32,075 nucleotides of DNA from Nemertoderma westbladi (lineage: Eukaryota; Xenacoelomorpha; Nemertodermatida; Nemertodermatidae). Under the pieces are notes generated by a model that worked only from the letters and a program-made list of their open reading frames with translations, was not told the origin of the DNA and made no database searches. The position numbers were made by a program, and so were the translations under genes. Positions 19,861-31,200 of the stretch are shown here, piece by piece. The stretch lies in NCBI GenBank assembly GCA_032718475.1, contig JAUCBJ010008783.1, forward strand, positions 1-32,075, given 5' to 3'. Each line of letters starts with the position of its first letter. The first letter of the stretch is position 1.

Positions 19861-21130
19861 CCCCCCGTCGAAACCGAAAGTCTAATACCCGTTATATGAA
19901 ACATGGGAGCTCAAATCAAACTGACAACCTTTAGGTCTGAATAGGTAGGAAATTTAACTGGGTTAAGTGTAATTATATTAGCCCCAATTAAGTTGAAGTT
20001 AGTATCCACAACAAGAATGGTCAACAAGAGACCGAATTAATTACTTTCGGTGTAGAATCAATGATGACACCCGGAAAAGATAAAAATGGTGGGGATGCGA
20101 GTAATGACTAATGGTAATACATATGACAACAATGAGATATACTGAAACTAATTATAGTTAGATTGTGATTGTACATTTGGTTAAAATTAGAAATTGGATG
20201 AATTTAAACCAAAATTATCATGTCTACCGACCATTCAATACGCCAAATCAATGAAAGGCTATGTTTAAACACATAAATACAAGACCTAATTAAGTGGATG
20301 TTATATATTAAGTAAAACCAGAAGGGTTCCCCCAGACAACATATTCACTTAATAATGTTGGAATGACAACAGGTCTGTACAGGTATTCCCTTCCCCATCT
20401 ACAGTAAGGGAGTACAGCTTCAGATATAACTCCCAAATGGGTTTATAGGTCAGACAGTTGGTTTTGTCGAACCAGAGACAACAACGTTGTATGAAAGTCA
20501 TTAAACCGAAAAGTAACATGTAAGTTAAGAGCAATCAAGTCAACTTTTTACAGCATAAATTACTCTTCTATTTATAACATATGAGTCACTATTAGGTATT
20601 AGTAAAGTAAATAATTCCTTTCCATTTAAGATACTAGTATTGCTTATTAACCATTCGCAATATCTGAAGCAACGGTAAGTAATTGGCACAGTATGAAGTC
20701 CAGATCCCAAAGCCAATAGAGGGAAGTAATATTGGAACATGAAACTCAAAACACCAACATATATCAAGCTCAGTGTTTGATTGGATCAAGTTGGACAACT
20801 TTATTTGTAATACTACGACTGAGAACTGCTGGGGAAACAACAGTTTTACAATATTGTAAAACGTAAATGAGTGTTCAACATTGAGAAATGGTTTCTAAAA
20901 AAATTAGTGTCAGGGCTCACTGATTTTTTTACCATAACATCATATTGTTTTAAGAACCAAACGGTTTTATTGATTGAGTGAAATAAAAAATATTTAATTG
21001 TATAAAAGTAAAAATAATTAGATAAATAAATAAACCTATTTCAGCAAGCATATCTTCAAAAATCACATTTTTGGACTTTGATTAGATAAATTAAAGCTAA
21101 AGGTGCCGAAACATTTTGAAGTTGACTTAG
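19861..21130. other. Non-coding stretch, no gene seen
   Basis: AT-rich. Short minus frames at 20349-20534, 20540-20767 and 20634-20840 have hydrophobic, aromatic-rich random-looking translations, and none resembles kindlin F0/F1 or another known family. Confidence 0.45.
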
Positions 21131-21220
21131 CCACTTCGTAATACTACTACTAGGTCGAGCGAGCTCGGGCAGTGAAATGAGATCCTTCCAGGCTTTCCGA
21201 TTCTCCATAGTTGTCGTAAA
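21131..21220 (-). pseudogene. Possible non-LTR retrotransposon ORF2 tail
   Basis: The minus frame reads M-E-N-R-K-A-W-K-D-L-I followed by L-A-R-P-S-S. Many non-LTR retrotransposon ORF2 proteins end with a D/N-R-x-x-W-R/K motif a few residues before the stop, often followed by A-R-P. The segment is only about 30 codons and is not followed by an immediate stop, so this is a weak call. Confidence 0.3.
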
Positions 21221-21268
21221 TTCGTAAATTCATGGGCACAGCTGGAGAAGTAAACAAGAGGTCATACC

Positions 21269-21367
21269 TAACGTGCCCCTGTAACCTGTTCCTTTCCCTA
21301 AATTATTAATTTAACATTGAGACGAAATATTAATTCGCCGATACTCCCCCCCCCCCCCCCCCCCCCC
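21269..21367 (-). repeat. Dispersed repeat B, left part, inverted, ending in a C22 run
   Basis: The reverse complement gives a G run, AGTATCGGCGAATTAATATT, CAATGTTAAATTA, TTTAGGGAAAGGAACAGG and TTACAGGGGCACGTTA, matching 14884-14932. The 22-C run occupies 21346-21367. On the repeat strand a G run therefore precedes the element, as it does at 19661. Confidence 0.75.
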
Positions 21368-22586
21368 TCCTGTTACAAGAACTGGTTTTGTGAACTTAAT
21401 TTTCCAGAGAGAGATGAAACCACAATCAATGCCACTAGAGAGATACAGTGCACGTAGCTTATGTACACCGGAAATAGTATAATCTCTTAAAACAATATGA
21501 TGTAAGATTTAATAAACTAAATCAAACATTATTTACGGCTTAATATGTTAAACCGTCAAAAATTATACTGAAACGTGCAAGATACAAACCAAAAGGCCAC
21601 AGGGGATTAAGCCAAATGCATGTGTAATAATAAGTGCACTAGTAACAGCACAATAACACACCTAACGCCAGCGGCTAAAACCGGTACACTGTAGTCGCAA
21701 GGTTATAGCTGTAGGGCCAATTTCCCAGACCTAAAACATTCGTACGCATCCGTCCACCCTGCAGGCAACAACCAACCACCAGTTGCTGAAACAAACTTTG
21801 CGCCGCACGTCCAGACAATAGCAGGGGGGGGGGGGGGGGGGTCGGCTTATGCGCAGCCACATTGCGCCATTCACACGCCACAAAGAATCAGTCAGGCGTT
21901 GAAATAGATGCTTGAACGTATCAGACCCGGGAATACCACGGTAAAAGCGCGAAAAGATCAATTCGTTTTAAAATACCTCTCGCCGGACCCGGCATCCCGT
22001 CATACCCATGTTCATCGGAGTGTCACAACAAAAGCCGATCAAGAGCTACTATTAAACGACACATTGACACAATTATTTTCGTTGTTAGTCGCTTGAATCG
22101 CTAAGTGGGAACGTCAAATGCCACCAGTAGTTGGGGGTATTATACTTATTGATTGCGAGTATCTCAAAGGTGGAGAAAGTACGGCAAGCAGCCATCCAAC
22201 ACTAAGTAACCTCTACCTACAGGCTCTTAGCTTCCGAGCTTCCAGTCTCGGGATTGGGAACACCGCACGCTTCAGTAAACTAGGAAAGGAATTCAATATG
22301 CTTCGATTATAGTAGGATTGGGGCGAGTGAGACACTGACACATTATTGGCTCTATCTCTGCCTCTGGTTCTCCCGTTTGGGGTTTGACACGAGTTGGGTG
22401 TACGGCTTAGGTTGAATAAACATGACTGCAATTTCCGATATATCTGAGTGCCGGAGATGTAGAGAAATGAGCCAAGAAAACCAATTACAGAAGCAATTTA
22501 TGACGGTAATTATGCATGGATGAAATACAAATAGGTTCCCAAATGCCTGTGGTCGGGGTGTTGGTGGAAATGTGACTTGGTAAAGT
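21368..22586. other. Non-coding stretch with an 18-G run
   Basis: The G run occupies 21824-21841. It makes the proline-rich minus frames at 21675-21881 and 21731-21961. GC is higher at 21640-22020, but no domain or splice-bounded exon was recognised on either strand. Confidence 0.45.
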
Positions 22587-23452
22587 GCCACTTTTGGCGT
22601 AATGTCCTGATCCTATGTTTTTTGTTAGTTTGTGGGGTGTAAGTAAGACTCTAGTGTTTTACCCATTTAGTTTATATATATACCGAGTCCCCATTAGTCA
22701 GTATGTCGGTACATTAGACAATCATCATATTATCAAGTGTAGAGCAGAATTCCGACATTCACTGCAAATTGTAAAATCTAATATATTTTTTATTCTTTAT
22801 ACTGTGTGTGTTGTGTTTGCCCCAGCAACCTACCAGTTATTCCATTGGTATCACTGATCTACTTACTTATAGGGTTCCAATGGTCTGTGGTCTGATGTCT
22901 GTTTGGGATAGGTGGTAACAGAGTTCATGGTGCGATTTTTTAGGTCAATTGGTGCCATATAGATAGGCTTTGTTTGGGTAATCCTTTGTCCAGTTAATGA
23001 GGTGTCGAGATTCCCGCGTACTGGGTCTCAGACACCGAAACGCAACCATATTTTTCACAAATTAAATATTTTTGCCCTAGTCCTACCCCTTTCACGGCGA
23101 CAAAATTCGAACATTGTCATATATTTTCTTATAGAATAATATAGGCTTAGCTTTTGTGCAGTATACTACCGGTATCATTTAGTAATGGCGGTTAGATTAG
23201 GGTTAGGGTGCGATACATACCTGTATGTTGAGCATGTTTCAATATATTTGTTTATGTCGTTTTTGTTTGTATTGTTTGTGTTGTTTTTTGATGGCCTTAG
23301 GGCTGAGCACTACTTTGGGCGTAATGCCCTGATCCTATGTTTTTTGTTAGTTTGTGGGGTGTAAGACTCTAGTGTTTTACCCATTTAGTTTATATATATA
23401 CCGAGCACCCATTAGTCAGTATGTCGGTACATTAGGCAATTATCATAATTTG
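22587..23452 (+). repeat. Two ~140-bp direct repeats flanking ~580 bp
   Basis: Left copy about 22587-22735, right copy about 23309-23452, offset 722. They share CCTGATCCTATGTTTTTTG, TTAGTTTGTGGGGTGTAAG, ACTCTAGTGTTTTACCCATT, TATATATATACCGAG and GTCAGTATGTCGGTACATTA. Differences are few: the left has an extra GTAA, GAGTCC against GAGCAC, and TTAGACAATC against TTAGGCAATT. The interior has no recognised coding sequence. It could be a segmental duplication or a miniature element with terminal direct repeats. Neither a primer-binding site nor a target duplication was established. Confidence 0.8.
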
Positions 23453-24353
23453 GAGTGGACTATTTGAACGCACTGTCTAGACATGATGCAACGCCAATAA
23501 TGAATATGTGGGGGCAAGGGACTTACTTAATGCTGTGGCGGGGGGTGTGGGGCGAGCCACACAATGATACCAACTGGTGTACTCTGTCAGTCTCTAAAAG
23601 TAGTCAGTCTGACTACTTTTATGTTCTTATGTACAGAAACGCAACTTTATCCCCATCAACTAAAGGAGTTTTTTAGAAAGTCGGCCACGATCAGTTAAAT
23701 TGACCCGCGATCCGATTACGTAACGAGAATAGGTCTAATTCTCAACCTTTTTTTTATCTCGTTCCAGCTGATACTACCACAGTTCGAATGGGTTAATCAA
23801 TAACTCGAGTCAAGTCCGAATAGGCCTGTCAATAATTCTATGGGGAAATCGATGTGTCTGCCATCTTCAATACATTGATACAATAGTTGTACAAACACAT
23901 AGTAATCACCGGTTTATAAACCAATACCCGACCCGTCTTATCATACATCATTGGTTATCCAAACAAAAGGGTCAATAAGAAGGTGATTGATTGGCAACTT
24001 TATATTATCAAAGAGTGAGTGACGGGTTAGAACGGGGGTTAAACTTTTATGGAATATTATGTTTTCTAGTTTAATAAAGAACAACATTTATGATATAAAA
24101 CGAAATTGCAATATTTCAAATTTACCCTATACTACACCATGACCACCCGTGATATATTGTAATTTCTTGATGACAAGTACCCCCACCCCCCCCCCCCCCT
24201 CCCAATTTTCTACAAATTTTTATCATATTGCTTGAAAATTCAAACACTTCTAGTTCAACTCACTGTCGATATTACCATGAAGCCGGAATTTTTTAAAATT
24301 TCTATTATATAGGAATCTTAATAAAGATATTTTAAAGGAATTCGTCCTGGAAT
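23453..24353. other. Non-coding stretch, no gene seen
   Basis: Contains a short repeat A match (GGGCGAGCCACA, 23551-23562), a self-complementary AGTAGTCAGTCTGACTACT (23598-23616), and a 14-C run (24186-24199). The 73-codon plus frame 23455-23676 resembles nothing known. Confidence 0.45.
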
Positions 24354-24902
24354 ATAGTGTTGTTATTTTGGTACATTACCCCCCCCCCCCCCCCCCCCCC
24401 CAGCCCAAAAAAAATTTAATATATATTTGTACACATCTTAATGAGATTCCATTAAATTTGAAATAAATATAGTTTCACCTAACTCCTCCTTGCTTGAGTC
24501 AGCATTTTATTTTTCGTCTCATTTTATTAGATACAAGCGTTTGAAAAAGTTGTCCCGGCGACATTTCACCAGTTACACTGCAGTTATTCTTCAACCTAAT
24601 AGTCATTAGCAGCACAACTATGCAACTTTAGATCTTATCTCAGTTATTTTACGACGAAATTCATATTGTGTTACATACTTGAAATCCTTACATAACCAGC
24701 TTGCCATCAGTACCAACAAATCACTTCAAGGTTGAAGAATAACTGCGGTGTAACTGATGCAATATCGACGGAGACACTTTTTTCAAACGCTTTTATCTAA
24801 AAAATGATAGCAAAAATTAAAATTCTGACTCACCAATAGTAAGGAGGAGGGAGGTGAAACTAACTTTATTTCAAATTTCATGTCATTAAGATGTGTAGAG
24901 AG

Positions 24903-24938
<36 letters not shown>

Positions 24939-24962
24939 ATGTACCTGAATAACGACACTTAC
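24354..24962. repeat. Foldback element with mirrored C23 and G32 tracts
   Basis: Left arm 24354-24597, right arm 24728-24962, loop about 130 bases. Paired blocks include GTTATT-GGTACAT outside the homopolymer, then C23 (24379-24401) opposite G32 (24906-24937). ACACATCTTAATGA, AAATTTGAAATAAA and TAGTTTCACCT-CTCCTCCTT follow, then AAGCGTTTGAAAAA, and CAGTTACAC-GCAGTTATTC ending CTTCAACCT. Arm identity looks roughly 75-80% by eye. No coding capacity. It probably derives from a MITE or an inverted duplication. Confidence 0.85.
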
Positions 24963-25136
24963 ATTACATGCTGTAATGTTGTGTATTAAATATAATAAAT
25001 GGCCTACAGCTAACGGTAATTACCATATTTGAACGCATATCTCAGTTGTTTCACAACAAAATTCAGATATTGTTACATATTTCCATATTTGGAATCCTTG
25101 CAACGCAGCCTTTCTATAATGATATGAACAAATCAC
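24635..25136 (+). repeat. Loop segment of the foldback repeated directly outside it
   Basis: 24635-24724 (TATCTCAGTTATTTTACGAC...AACAAATCAC) recurs in the same orientation at 25038-25136 (TATCTCAGTTGTTTCACAAC...AACAAATCAC). Shared parts include AAATTCA-AT-TGTTACATA and GGAATCCTTGCA/GAAATCCTTACA. The offset is about 403 bases. Confidence 0.7.
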
Positions 25137-25205
25137 GACTGTAATGCGACAGCAACCGTATCACCATGCGCCGCACCCTCCACATCCACAACCAAAATAT
25201 TTATA

Positions 25206-28200
25206 AACAAAATGTTACAGAGAGTCAGGGAACGGCACCAATAAAATGGTACAAATAACGGCACCAACAAAATGGTACAGATAACGGCACCAACAAAATG
25301 GTAAAGGGAACGGCAAAAACAAAATGGTACAGAGAGTCAGGGAACGGCACCAATAAAATGGTAAAGGGAACGGCACCAACAAAATGGTACAGATAACGGC
25401 ACCAACAAAATGGTAAAGGGAACGGCAAAAACAAAATGTTACAGAGAGTCAGGGAACGGCACCAATAAAATGGTAAAGGGAACGGCACCAACAAAATGGT
25501 ACAGATAACGGCACCAACAAAATGGTACAGATAACGGCACCAACAAAATGGTAAAGGGAACGGCAAAAACAAAATGGTACAGAGTGTCAGGGAACGGCAC
25601 CAACAAAATGGTAAAGGGAACGGCACCAACAAAATGGTACAGAGTGTCAGGGAACGGCACCAACAAAATGGTAAAGGGAGCGACACCAACAAAATGGTAA
25701 AGGGAGCGACACCAACAAAATGGTACAGAGTGTCAGGGAACGGCACCAACAAAATGGTACAGGGAACGGCAAGAACAAAATGGTACAGAGTGTCAGGGAA
25801 CGGCACCAACAAAATGGTACAGAGTGTCAGGGAACGGCACCAACAAAATGGTAAAGGGAGCGACACCAACAAAATGGTACAGGGAACGGCACCAACAAAA
25901 TGGTACAGAGTGTCAGGGAACGGCACCAACAAAATGGTACAGGGAACGGCAAGAACAAAATGGTACAGAGTGTCAGGGAACGGCACCAACAAAATGGTAC
26001 AGGGAACGACACCAACAAAATGGTACAGAGAGTCAGGGAACGGCACCAACAAAATGGTAAAGGGAGCGACACCAACAAAATGGTACAGGGAACGGCAAGA
26101 ACAAAATGGTACAGAGAGTCAGGGAACGGCACCAACAAAATGTTAAAGGGAACGGCACCAACAAAATGGTACAGAGAACGGCAAGAACAAAATGGTACAG
26201 AGAGTCAGGGAACGGCACCAACAAAATGTTAAAGGGAACGGCACCAACAAAATGGTACAGAGTGTCAGGGAACGGCACCAACAAAATGGTAAAGGGAACG
26301 ACACCAACAAAATGGTACAGATAACGGCACCAACAAAATGTTAAAGGGAACGGCACCAACAAAATGGTACAGAGAGTCAGGGAACGGCACCAACAAAATG
26401 TTAAAGGGAACGGCACCAACAAAATGGTACAGGGAACGGCAAGAACAAAATGGTACAGAGTGTCAGGGAACGGCACCAACAAAATGGTAAAGGGAGCGAC
26501 ACCAACAAAATGGTACAGGGAACGGCAAGAACAAAATGGTACAGAGAGTCAGGGAACGGCACCAACAAAATGTTAAAGGGAACGGCACCAACAAAATGGT
26601 ACAGAGAACGGCAAGAACAAAATGGTACAGAGAGTCAGGGAACGGCACCAACAAAATGTTAAAGGGAACGGCACCAACAAAATGGTACAGGGAACGGCAA
26701 GAACAAAATGGTACAGAGTGTCAGGGAACGGCACCAACAAAATGGTAAAGGGAACGACACCAACAAAATGGTACAGATAACGGCACCAACAAAATGTTAA
26801 AGGGAACGGCACCAACAAAATGGTACAGAGTGTCAGGGAACGGCACCAACAAAATGGTAAAGGGAACGACACCAACAAAATGGTACAGAGTGTCAGGGAA
26901 CGACACCAACAAAATGTTAAAGGGAACGGCACCAACAAAATGGTACAGAGTGTCAGGGAACGGCACCAACAAAATGTTAAAGGGAACGGCACCAACAAAA
27001 TGGTACAGAGTGTCAGGGAACGACACCAACAAAATGGTACAGGGAACGGCAAGAACAAAATGGTACAGGGAACGGCACCAACAAAATGGTACAGAGTGTC
27101 AGGGAACGGCACCAACAAAATGGTAGAGGGAGCGACACCAACAAAATGGTACAGAGTGTCAGGGAACGGCACCAACAAAATGGTAAAGGGAACGGCACCA
27201 ACAAAATGGTACAGAGTGTCAGGGAACGGCACCAACAAAATGGTACAGAGAGTCAGGGAACGGCACCAACAAAATGGTAAAGGGAACGGCACCAACAAAA
27301 TGGTACAGAGTGTCAGGGAACGGCACCAACAAAATGGTACAGAGAGTCAGGGAACGGCACCAACAAAATGGTAGAGGGAGCGACACCAACAAAATGGTAC
27401 AGAGTGTCAGGGAACGGCACCAACAAAATGGTAAAGGGAACGGCACCAACAAAATGGTACAGAGTGTCAGGGAACGGCACCAACAAAATGGTAAAGGGAA
27501 CGGCAAGAACAAAATGGTACAGAGGTCAGGGAACGGCACCAACAAAATGGTAAAGGGAACGGCACCAACAAAATGGTAAAGGGAGCGAGCACCAACAAAA
27601 TGGTAAAGGGAGCGACACCAACAAAATGGTACAGGGAACGGCAAGAACAAAATGGTACAGAGAGTCAGGGAACGGCACCAACAAAATGGTACAGAGGTCA
27701 GGGAACGGCACCAACAAAATGGTAAAGGGAACGGCAAGAACAAAATGGTACAGAGTGTCAGGGAACGGCACCAACAAAATGTTAAAGGGAACGGCACCAA
27801 CAAAATGGTACAGAGTGTCAGGGAACGGCACCAACAAAATGGTAAAGGGAACGGCACCAACAAAATGGTACAGAGTGTCAGGGAACGGCACCAACAAAAT
27901 GGTACAGAGAGTCAGGGAACGGCACCAACAAAATGGTAAAGGGAACGGCACCAACAAAATGGTACAGAGTGTCAGGGAACGGCACCAACAAAATGGTAAA
28001 GGGAACGACACCAACAAAATGGTACAGAGTGTCAGGGAACGGCACCAACAAAATGGTACAGGGAACGGCAAGAACAAAATGGTACAGAGAGTCAGGGAAC
28101 GGCACCAACAAAATGGTAAAGGGAGCGACACCAACAAAATGGTACAGGGAGACGGCACCAACAAAATGGTAAAGGGAACGGCACCAACAAAATGGTAAAG

Positions 28201-31200
28201 GGAACGGCACCAACAAAATGGTAAAGGGAACGGCACAAACAAAATGGTACAGAGTGTCAGGGAACGGCACCAACAAAATGGTAAAGGGAACGGCACCAAC
28301 AAAATGGTACAGAGTGTCAGGGAACGGCACCAACAAAATGGTAAAGGGAGCGACACCAACAAAATGGTAAAGGGAGCGACACCAACAAAATGGTACAGAG
28401 TGTCAGGGAACGACACCAACAAAATGGTAAAGGGAGCGCACCAACAAAATGGTAAAGGGACGCACCAACAAAATGGTACAGGGAACGGCAAGAACAAAAT
28501 GGTACAGAGAGTCAGGGAACGGCACCAACAAAATGGTAAAGGGAGCGACACCAACAAAATGGTACAGAGTGTCAGGGAACGGCACCAACAAAATGGTAAA
28601 GGGAGCGACACCAACAAAATGGTAAAGGGAACGACACCAACAAAATGGTACAGAGAACGGCACCAACAAAATGGTACAGAGAACGGCAAGAACAAAATGG
28701 TACAGAGAGTCAGGGAACGGCACCAACAAAATGGTAAAGGGAACGGCACCAACAAAATGGTAAAGGGAACGGCACCAACAAAATGTTAAAGGGAACGGCA
28801 CAAACAAAATGGTACAGAGTGTCAGGGAACGACACCAACAAAATGGTAAAGGGAACGGCACCAACAAAATGGTACAGAGTGTCAGGGAACGACACCAACA
28901 AAATGGTAAAGGGAGCGACACCAACAAAATGGTAAAGGGAGCGACACCAACAAAATGGTACAGAGTGTCAGGGAACGACACCAACAAAATGGTAAAGGGA
29001 GCGACACCAACAAAATGGTAAAGGGAGCGACACCAACAAAATGGTACAGGGAACGGCAAGAACAAAATGGTACAGAGAGTCAGGGAACGGCACCAACAAA
29101 ATGGTAAAGGGAGCGACACCAACAAAATGGTACAGAGTGTCAGGGAACGGCACCAACAAAATGGTAAAGGGAGCGACACCAACAAAATGGTAAAGGGAGC
29201 GACACCAACAAAATGGTACAGAGTGTCAGGGAACGGCACCAACAAAATGGTAAAGGGAGCGACACCAACAAAATGGTACAGGGAACGGCAAGAACAAAAT
29301 GGTACAGAGTGTCAGGGAACGGCACCAACAAAATGGTAAAGGGAGCGACACCAACAAAATGGTACAGGGAACGGCAAGAACAAAATGGTACAGAGAGTCA
29401 GGGAACGGCACCAACAAAATGGTAAAGGGAGCGACACCAACAAAATGGTACAGAGTGTCAGGGAACGGCACCAACAAAATGGTAAAGGGAGCGACACCAA
29501 CAAAATGGTAAAGGGAGCGACACCAACAAAATGGTACAGAGTGTCAGGGAACGGCACCAACAAAATGGTAAAGGGAGCGACACCAACAAAATGGTACAGG
29601 GAACGGCAAGAACAAAATGGTACAGAGTGTCAGGGAACGGCACCAACAAAATGGTAAAGGGAGCGACACCAACAAAATGGTACAGGGAACGGCAAGAACA
29701 AAATGGTACAGAGTGTCAGGGAACGGCACCAACAAAATGTTAAAGGGAACGGCACCAACAAAATGGTACAGAGTGTCAGGGAACGGCACCAACAAAATGG
29801 TACAGGGAACGGCAAGAACAAAATGGTACAGGGAACGGCAAGAACAAAATGGTACAGAGTGTCAGGGAACGGCACCAACAAAATGGTAAAGGGAACGGCA
29901 CCAACAAAATGGTACAGGGAACGGCAAGAACAAAATGGTACAGAGTGTCAGGGAACGGCACCAACAAAATGTTAAAGGGAACGGCACCAACAAAATGGTA
30001 CAGAGAACGGCAAGAACAAAATGGTACAGAGAGTCAGGGAACGGCACCAACAAAATGTTAAAGGGAACGGCACCAACAAAATGGTACAGGGAACGGCAAG
30101 AACAAAATGGTACAGAGTGTCAGGGAACGGCACCAACAAAATGGTAAAGGGAGCGACACCAACAAAATGGTACAGGGAACGGCAAGAACAAAATGGTACA
30201 GAGTGTCAGGGAACGGCACCAACAAAATGGTAAAGGGAACGGCACCAACAAAATGGTACAGATAACGGCACCAACAAAATGGTAAAGGGAACGGCAAGAA
30301 CAAAATGGTACAGAGTGTCAGGGAACGGCACCAACAAAATGGTAAAGGGAGCGACACCAACAAAATGGTACAGGGAACGGCAAGAACAAAATGGTACAGA
30401 GTGTCAGGGAACGGCACCAACAAAATGGTAAAGGGAGCGACACCAACAAAATGGTACAGGGAACGGCAAGAACAAAATGGTACAGAGTGTCAGGGAACGG
30501 CACCAACAAAATGTTAAAGGGAACGGCACCAACAAAATGGTACAGAGTGTCAGGGAACGGCACCAACAAAATGGTACAGGGAACGGCACGAACAAAATGG
30601 TACAGGGAACGGCACCAACAAAATGGTACAGGGAACGGCAAGAACAAAATGTTAAAGGGAACGGCACCAACAAAATGGTACAGAGAACGGCACGAACAAA
30701 ATGGTACAGAGGTCAGGGAACGGCACCAACAAAATGTTAAAGGGAACGGCACCAACAAAATGGTACAGGGAACGGCAAGAACAAAATGGTACAGAGTGTC
30801 AGGGAACGGCACCAACAAAATGGTAAAGGGAACGGCACCAACAAAATGGTACAGAGTGTCAGGGAACGGCACCAACAAAATGGTACAGGGAACGGCACCA
30901 ACAAAATGGTACAGGGAACGGCACCAACAAAATGGTACAGAGGTCAGGGAACGGCACCAACAAAATGTTAAAGGGAACGGCACCAACAAAATGGTACAGG
31001 GAACGGCACCAACAAAATGGTACAGAGAGTCAGGGAACGGCACCAACAAAATGTTAAAGGGAACGGCACCAACAAAATGGTACAGAGAACGGCAAACAAA
31101 ATGGTACAGAGAGTCAGGGAACGGCACCAACAAAATGTTAAAGGGAACGGCACCAACAAAATGGTACAGGGAACGGCAGAACAAAATGGTACAGGGAACG

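Noticed and set aside
21675-21961. Two proline-rich minus frames
   Set aside because: The proline run is the 18-G tract read on the minus strand; no domain or supporting splice sites.
23191-23209. GTTAGATTAGGGTTAGGG, telomere-like
   Set aside because: Only about two TTAGGG units; too short to call an interstitial telomere.
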